In this document: in pieces, positions 59,734 to 64,000 of the stretch
How the letters are laid out: every line of letters begins with the position of its first letter
Numbering within the stretch: position 1 is the stretch's first letter
Source: Microbacterium sp. CBA3102
Lineage (GTDB): Bacteria; Actinomycetota; Actinomycetes; Actinomycetales; Microbacteriaceae
NCBI RefSeq assembly: GCF_007954505.1
Contig: NZ_CP042412.1
Coordinates: 2,294,001 to 2,358,000, forward strand
Direction of reading: 5' to 3'
Length of the DNA: 64,000 nt
Made by a program: the position numbers and the translations under genes
Notes under the pieces: generated by a model
The model's input: only the letters and a program-made list of their open reading frames with translations
What the model was told of the DNA's origin: nothing
Databases searched by the model: none

Positions 59734-62700
59734 ATGTCTCGACGTGCCCCACGCTCGCGAAACACCCTGAGGACCCACCCGCTCCTCACCTGTTTCCTCG
59801 CTGTCTCCGCCCTGGTGATCGGAACGGTGGTCCCCGCCGCCGCTGCCCAGGCCTCCGTCTCTGCGCCCACGGTCAGCGTCTCGAGCGCCGTCGCCGATCC
59901 GGCGACGACGGGAGTCGCGAAGAGCACGCTCGTCGGCTTCACGCCGGGAAACATCATCAGCGACGCCGTGTTCACGAACAAGAGCACGATGACCGAGGCG
60001 CAGATCCAGACCTTCTTCAACAGCAAGGTCTCACGATGCCTCGGCGGTCGGGATGAGAACAACGAGCCGATCGTCTGCCTCAAGGACTTCCGGATGAACA
60101 CCGTCACGCGTCCTGCGGACGCGTACTGCTCCGGCTACTCCGGCGCCGCGAACGAGTCCGCGGCCCGCATCATCTATCGCGTCTCCCAGGCCTGCAACAT
60201 CAACCCACAGGTGTTGATCGTCATGCTGCAGAAGGAGCAGGGGCTGATCACCCACGTCTGGCCGAGCGCGTGGCGCTACCGGATCGCGCTGGGGCAGGGA
60301 TGTCCCGATACAGCCCCGTGCGACCCGAACTACATCGGCTTCTTCCATCAGATCTACGGCGCGGCGCGTCAGATGCAGATCTACATGGAGGGCAAGTGGT
60401 TCCAGTGGTACGCCCCGGGCAAGACCTGGAACATCCTCTACAACCCGAAGGCGTCTTGCGGGTCGGCCCCGGTCTACGTCGCGAACAAGGCGACCTCGGC
60501 GCTCTACTACTACACGCCGTACCAGCCCAATGCCGCCGCGATGCGCGCGGGCTACGGGGAGGGCGACGGATGCTCGGCGTACGGCAACCGCAACTTCTAC
60601 AACTACTTCACCGACTGGTTCGGCTCCACGCAGTCGAATGCTCTCGGAGAGGGGGCTCAGGCGATCAGCGCTGCGTGGGCGGCGGCTGGCGGGAAGTCCG
60701 GATCGTGGGGCAATCGCCTCGACGCGCCCGCGTGCTCGGGATCGGTACCGTGCGGTCATGTCTTCGAGAAGGCGATCGCATACTGGCAACCCGGGAAAGG
60801 GGTGATTCTGGCGACGGGATCCATTGCACTGTGGGTGCGCTCGCAGGGGGTCGCCACGACCGGATACCCCGATTCAGCTCCCGTTTCGGTCACCGAGAAC
60901 GGCGGTGGTGTCGCCCAGTCGTTCACGAAGGTGCTTGTGAACGCGGGTCCGAGCGGGATCTTCGCTGTCAGCGGCCTCACCCGCACAGCCCATGGCGAGC
61001 TCGGCGGAGTGCGTCAGGCCACTGGATGGCCGACTTCTGCGAAGACGTGCTCGAAGAACACCGACTACTGCGTTCAGAGCTTTCAGAAAGCCGTCATCTC
61101 CGAAGTCGGGGGTCACGCCTACGCGGTTGCGGAACCGACGGTGCTTTCCAAGTACATCGCGGAAGGGGGGCCCAAGGGGCGTCTGGGGATCCCGACGAGT
61201 GACCTCGTTTCCTCCAGTGCGAGCGGGGGCGGACAGGAACAGGCCTTTGTCGGAGGCGCGATCGGCAAGACATCTGCAGGCGTGTTCTCCATGACCGGAG
61301 AGATCCGCGTCGCTCATAGCAGAGCCGGCGGTGTGAGCGGCCAACTCGGTTGGGTCACGAGCGACAGCATCTGCAATCTCCCGAAGGGAGCCTGCGTGCA
61401 GACATACCAAAAGGGTTCGGTCGTTCAGACCGGTGCCACTGCGTTCTTCGTCGCGGGTCCGGTTGCGACGTTCTATCAGTCCAATGGTGGTCCGGCGGGT
61501 GCGTTGGGTTATCCGGTGAGTGACACGATTCCGGTTTCGGCGAACGGTGGCGGTGTTGCGCAGGCTTTCACGAATGGTCTGGTGAATGCGGGGCCGGCTG
61601 GTGCGTTCTTGATGACGGGCGCGATCCGGGATGCGCATGGCAAGGCCGGTGGCGTGGGAGGTCCGTTGGGATGGCCGACGGCGGCGCAGGCATGTGGTTT
61701 GCCGAATGGTGGCTGCTCGCAGTCGTTCCAGAACGGGACGATCTATGTCGTCGGTGGTGTGGCTCGGGTCGTGTCGAAGGGTCCGGTTGCGACGTTCTAT
61801 CAGTCCAATGGTGGTCCGGCGGGTGCGTTGGGTTATCCGGTGAGTGACACGATTCCGGTTTCGGCGAACGGTGGCGGTGTTGCGCAGGCTTTCACGAATG
61901 GTCTGGTGAATGCGGGGCCGGCTGGTGCGTTCTTGATGACGGGCGCGATCCGGGATGCGCATGGCAAGGCCGGTGGCGTGGGAGGTCCGTTGGGATGGCC
62001 GACGGCGGCGCAGGCATGTGGTTTGCCGAATGGTGGCTGCTCGCAGTCGTTCCAGAACGGGACGATCTATGTCGTCGGTGGTGTGGCTCGGGTCGTGTCG
62101 AAGGGTCCGGTTGCGACGTTCTATCAGTCCAATGGTGGTCCGGCGGGTGCGTTGGGTTATCCGGTGAGTGACACGATTCCGGTTTCGGCGAACGGTGGCG
62201 GTGTTGCGCAGGCTTTCACGAATGGTCTGGTGAATGCGGGGCCGGCTGGTGCGTTCTTGATGACGGGCGCGATCCGGGATGCGCATGGCAAGGCCGGTGG
62301 CGTGGGAGGTCCGTTGGGATGGCCGACGGCGGCGCAGGCATGTGGTTTGCCGAATGGTGGCTGCTCGCAGTCGTTCCAGAACGGGACGATCTATGTCGTC
62401 GGTGGTGTGGCTCGGGTCGTGTCGAAGGGTCCGGTTGCGACGTTCTATCAGTCCAATGGTGGTCCGGCGGGTGCGTTGGGTTATCCGGTGAGTGACACGA
62501 TTCCGGTTTCGGCGAACGGTGGCGGTGTTGCGCAGGCTTTCACGAATGGTCTGGTGAATGCGGGGCCGGCTGGTGCGTTCTTGATGACGGGCGCGATCCG
62601 GGATGCGCATGGCAAGGCCGGTGGCGTGGGAGGTCCGTTGGGATGGCCGACGGCGGCGCAGGCATGTGGTTTGCCGAATGGTGGCTGCTCGCAGTCGTTC

Positions 62701-62754
62701 CAGAACGGGACGATCAATGTGGATGGCACGGGGAAGGTGACGATCGCCCGCTAA
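59734..62754 (+). CDS. secreted lysozyme-like protein with LGFP repeats
   Basis: A 1006-residue exported protein. A signal peptide (about 1-38, ending near AAAAQA) precedes a 270-residue lysozyme-like domain; NPQVLIVMLQKEQGLI has a glutamate in the position expected for a transglycosylase-type catalytic residue, and there are several cysteines. From about residue 310 the protein is LGFP-type repeats, in which ALGYPVSD and PLGWPTAA-like blocks alternate. LGFP repeats are thought to bind the cell wall. The last four 108-residue units are identical in DNA. ATG 59734 is preferred to GTG 59683, which would put 17 residues before the signal peptide. Confidence 0.82.
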   Translation: MSRRAPRSRNTLRTHPLLTCFLAVSALVIGTVVPAAAAQASVSAPTVSVSSAVADPATTGVAKSTLVGFTPGNIISDAVFTNKSTMTEAQIQTFFNSKVSRCLGGRDENNEPIVCLKDFRMNTVTRPADAYCSGYSGAANESAARIIYRVSQACNINPQVLIVMLQKEQGLITHVWPSAWRYRIALGQGCPDTAPCDPNYIGFFHQIYGAARQMQIYMEGKWFQWYAPGKTWNILYNPKASCGSAPVYVANKATSALYYYTPYQPNAAAMRAGYGEGDGCSAYGNRNFYNYFTDWFGSTQSNALGEGAQAISAAWAAAGGKSGSWGNRLDAPACSGSVPCGHVFEKAIAYWQPGKGVILATGSIALWVRSQGVATTGYPDSAPVSVTENGGGVAQSFTKVLVNAGPSGIFAVSGLTRTAHGELGGVRQATGWPTSAKTCSKNTDYCVQSFQKAVISEVGGHAYAVAEPTVLSKYIAEGGPKGRLGIPTSDLVSSSASGGGQEQAFVGGAIGKTSAGVFSMTGEIRVAHSRAGGVSGQLGWVTSDSICNLPKGACVQTYQKGSVVQTGATAFFVAGPVATFYQSNGGPAGALGYPVSDTIPVSANGGGVAQAFTNGLVNAGPAGAFLMTGAIRDAHGKAGGVGGPLGWPTAAQACGLPNGGCSQSFQNGTIYVVGGVARVVSKGPVATFYQSNGGPAGALGYPVSDTIPVSANGGGVAQAFTNGLVNAGPAGAFLMTGAIRDAHGKAGGVGGPLGWPTAAQACGLPNGGCSQSFQNGTIYVVGGVARVVSKGPVATFYQSNGGPAGALGYPVSDTIPVSANGGGVAQAFTNGLVNAGPAGAFLMTGAIRDAHGKAGGVGGPLGWPTAAQACGLPNGGCSQSFQNGTIYVVGGVARVVSKGPVATFYQSNGGPAGALGYPVSDTIPVSANGGGVAQAFTNGLVNAGPAGAFLMTGAIRDAHGKAGGVGGPLGWPTAAQACGLPNGGCSQSFQNGTINVDGTGKVTIAR
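61456..62715 (+). repeat. tandem array of four 324-bp LGFP repeat units
   Basis: Units start at 61456, 61780, 62104 and 62428; the fourth keeps identity for 288 bp, to 62715, then diverges. I see no base differences between units. Each unit codes for 108 residues holding two LGFP-type half-repeats. The DNA uses TTG, GGT, AAT and TAT more than the 5' half of the gene. Confidence 0.92.
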
Positions 62755-63755
62755 CGTCCCGAGCGCGCGATGTCTTCGAGCGCTGCGGCCACGCGACGCG
62801 CTCCCTGTCCGTCGAATACGTGATTACACGCGGAGAAGAGCCGCTCACGAAGCGACTCTTCTGTGATGAGCCGCTCGACCCCGTGTGCGATCTCCGGCGC
62901 GGTCCCCGGGGGCGCCGGAAGGTCGGTCAGATCGATGCCCAACGAGAGCCCACCCTCGACCAATGCGCGCAGGCCCGGTCTCTGGTTGTCCACGACCGCG
63001 ATGAACATCGAGGGAACGCCGATCGTGCAGATCTCCCAGGCGCTTGTCCCCGTCGCCGACACCACGACGTCGGCGCCAGCGAGAAGCTCGGGGAGAGCCG
63101 GTGTCGGAGCCAATGAGCGGAAGCCGGGCCGGTCGGCGATCAGTGCGTCTACGTCGTCCTGCCAACGCGGGGCCACGACGAGAGTCACCTCGACCGGCAT
63201 CGGCAACGACAGCAGCTCGCGCGTGACTGTCACGATCGCTCCGGTCGGGTCGCTTCCTCCCATGAAGGACAGGATTTGCGGAGGCGACGTCAGGGGACGA
63301 AGCCGGTCCCGCTTGAGGCGCACGATGTCGGCCCGCACGAGCGCGAATGGAGCCCCGATGAGAGAGTGCTCCCACGGGAAGTCCGCGGCACCGAGGTTCT
63401 GATCCAGATACAGATCCACGATGAGACCACGGTGATCCGCATCGACGATGGCGAGCGTCGGCGTCACGCGAGCCATCGCGTTCACGCTATCGACGTCGAT
63501 CACGTAGGAATCCACGACGACCACGTCGAAGGAATATGCATCCTCATCGGCCCAGGCGAGGTCGTGTGCCTGCACATGCTCGTGTCGTACGCCCGCCTCT
63601 GCCACACGCTCGATCAGCCAGGTGATTCCGCCGAGCTCGCCACGGAGAAGAACTTCATGACCGCGTGCGCGTAGCTCTTCGGCGAGCGTCAGACACCGCA
63701 TGACGTGGCCCGTGCCGGTCTCGAACGTCGCGTCTGCGCGGATCAGGCACCTCAC
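62751..63755 (-). CDS. pseG: UDP-2,4-diacetamido-2,4,6-trideoxy-beta-L-altropyranose hydrolase
   Basis: A 334-residue GT-B-like hydrolase of the pseudaminic acid pathway that removes UDP from the trideoxy-sugar before condensation to pseudaminic acid. FETGTGHVMRCLTLAEELR is the N-terminal glycine-rich loop with the catalytic histidine (about H17), SFMGGSDPTG and VVSATGTSAWEI form the UDP site. GTG 63755 sits 7 bases after TAGGAT and is where homologues start. The 3' end overlaps the LGFP gene by 4 bp on the opposite strand. pseB is divergent, 76 bp away. Confidence 0.85.
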   Translation of the reverse strand: MRCLIRADATFETGTGHVMRCLTLAEELRARGHEVLLRGELGGITWLIERVAEAGVRHEHVQAHDLAWADEDAYSFDVVVVDSYVIDVDSVNAMARVTPTLAIVDADHRGLIVDLYLDQNLGAADFPWEHSLIGAPFALVRADIVRLKRDRLRPLTSPPQILSFMGGSDPTGAIVTVTRELLSLPMPVEVTLVVAPRWQDDVDALIADRPGFRSLAPTPALPELLAGADVVVSATGTSAWEICTIGVPSMFIAVVDNQRPGLRALVEGGLSLGIDLTDLPAPPGTAPEIAHGVERLITEESLRERLFSACNHVFDGQGARRVAAALEDIARSGR

Positions 63756-63762
63756 GGGTAAT

Positions 63763-63768
63763 ATCCTA
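63763..63768 (-). promoter_or_regulatory. -10 element for pseG
   Basis: TAGGAT on the minus strand, 7 bases before GTG 63755. Confidence 0.45.
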
Positions 63769-63831
63769 GACAGTCGGCGGTCAACGTGATTCTCAGAGTA
63801 CGACCGTCGTTCCCGGACTTGGAGGATCATC

Positions 63832-64000
63832 ATTACCATCTTGCAGGACTCGTCGATTCTCGTCACGGGGGGCACTGGCTCGTTCGGGAAGGCGTTCATT
63901 CGCTACGCATTGGACAACCTCGGTCCCCGTCGAATCGTGATCTACTCGAGGGATGAGCTGAAGCAGTACGAGGCCCGTCAGATGTTCGCCGATGACCCGC
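63832..64000 (+). CDS. pseB: UDP-N-acetylglucosamine 4,6-dehydratase (inverting), 5' part, cut by the window end
   Basis: The first 56 residues of a short-chain dehydrogenase/reductase-type enzyme that starts pseudaminic acid synthesis. ILVTGGTGSFGKAF is the NAD(P)-binding loop and VIYSRDELKQYEARQMF is a PseB-specific signature. The reading frame has no ATG or GTG after its upstream stop (63787-63789); the only ordinary candidate is TTG 63841. I chose ATT 63832 because GGAGG (63821-63825) is 6 bases upstream and homologues begin MxIL or similar. The C-terminal part lies beyond the window. Confidence 0.82.
   Translation, partial: MTILQDSSILVTGGTGSFGKAFIRYALDNLGPRRIVIYSRDELKQYEARQMFADDP

Noticed and set aside
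60874..62610. 578-codon minus-strand repeat frame
   Set aside because: It is the antisense of the LGFP array; the apparent repeats only mirror the 324-bp DNA units.
61456..62715. CRISPR-like periodic repeats
   Set aside because: The repeats have no spacers, are 324 bp long and code in one frame for LGFP units.

Overview
The window comes from a high-GC actinobacterium. I place it in Microbacteriaceae, most likely Microbacterium or a close relative. This rests on gene content and order: 7Fe ferredoxin next to dapC, the DUF3117 / O-methyltransferase / tatB / mrp / DUF1003 / MgtE-N order, and the AdnA-AdnB / NudC / UvrD2 / DUF2342 / Lon-PDZ / UPF0182 block. As I recall the Mycobacterium tuberculosis map, both blocks are shared with it. 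GC-rich third codon positions and many apparently leaderless promoters agree. I see no rRNA, CRISPR array, insertion sequence or prophage, and no gene-free stretch longer than about 260 bp.

Positions 1-6.8 kb hold central metabolism and diaminopimelate synthesis: fdxA, dapC, gltA, a DEAD-box helicase, and the divergent pair dapD/dapE. Positions 6.8-22.2 kb are a mixed housekeeping block: a PIG-V-like membrane glycosyltransferase, DUF3117, an O-methyltransferase, TatB, the mrp/DUF1003/MgtE-N-CBS operon, stress and hydrolase genes, PepP, EEP and PHP phosphoesterases, DUF817, a second DEAD-box helicase and a ferritin-like protein. At 22.3-22.9 kb a VOC-family gene has a putative 19-codon leaderless leader peptide upstream and its ribosome-binding site buried in a hairpin. 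This is the strongest candidate for an undescribed regulatory system here.

Positions 23.2-34.3 kb are DNA repair and NAD metabolism: DUF3107, the AdnA/AdnB helicase-nuclease, a phosphotransferase-like protein, NudC and UvrD2. Positions 34.2-41.8 kb hold a TOMM-cyclodehydratase-like protein, a DUF2342 protein, a Lon-like PDZ protease, a giant UPF0182 membrane protein and an Acr3/BASS transporter. At 41.9 kb is initiator tRNA-Met, followed by a nitrilase-family hydrolase, an aminotransferase and an HtrA-like protease.

Positions 45.8-64 kb are mainly cell-surface genes: three CDP-glycerol glycerophosphotransferase-like proteins, glycosyltransferases, an LCP ligase-type protein, a DUF4012 protein, a sortase-type surface protein, a secreted lysozyme-like protein with four near-perfect 324-bp LGFP repeats, and the start of a pseudaminic acid cluster (pseG and divergent pseB). 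birA, a PH-domain protein and purK/purE interrupt this region.

Four single-base indels, each in a run of G or C, break adnB, a tagF-like gene and purK (twice). They look more like sequencing or assembly errors than real gene decay. About twenty genes share a promoter of the form TAnnnT followed by 6-7 bases and then the start codon, which predicts leaderless mRNAs. All product names come from reading motifs and from memory of the families; no database search was run.
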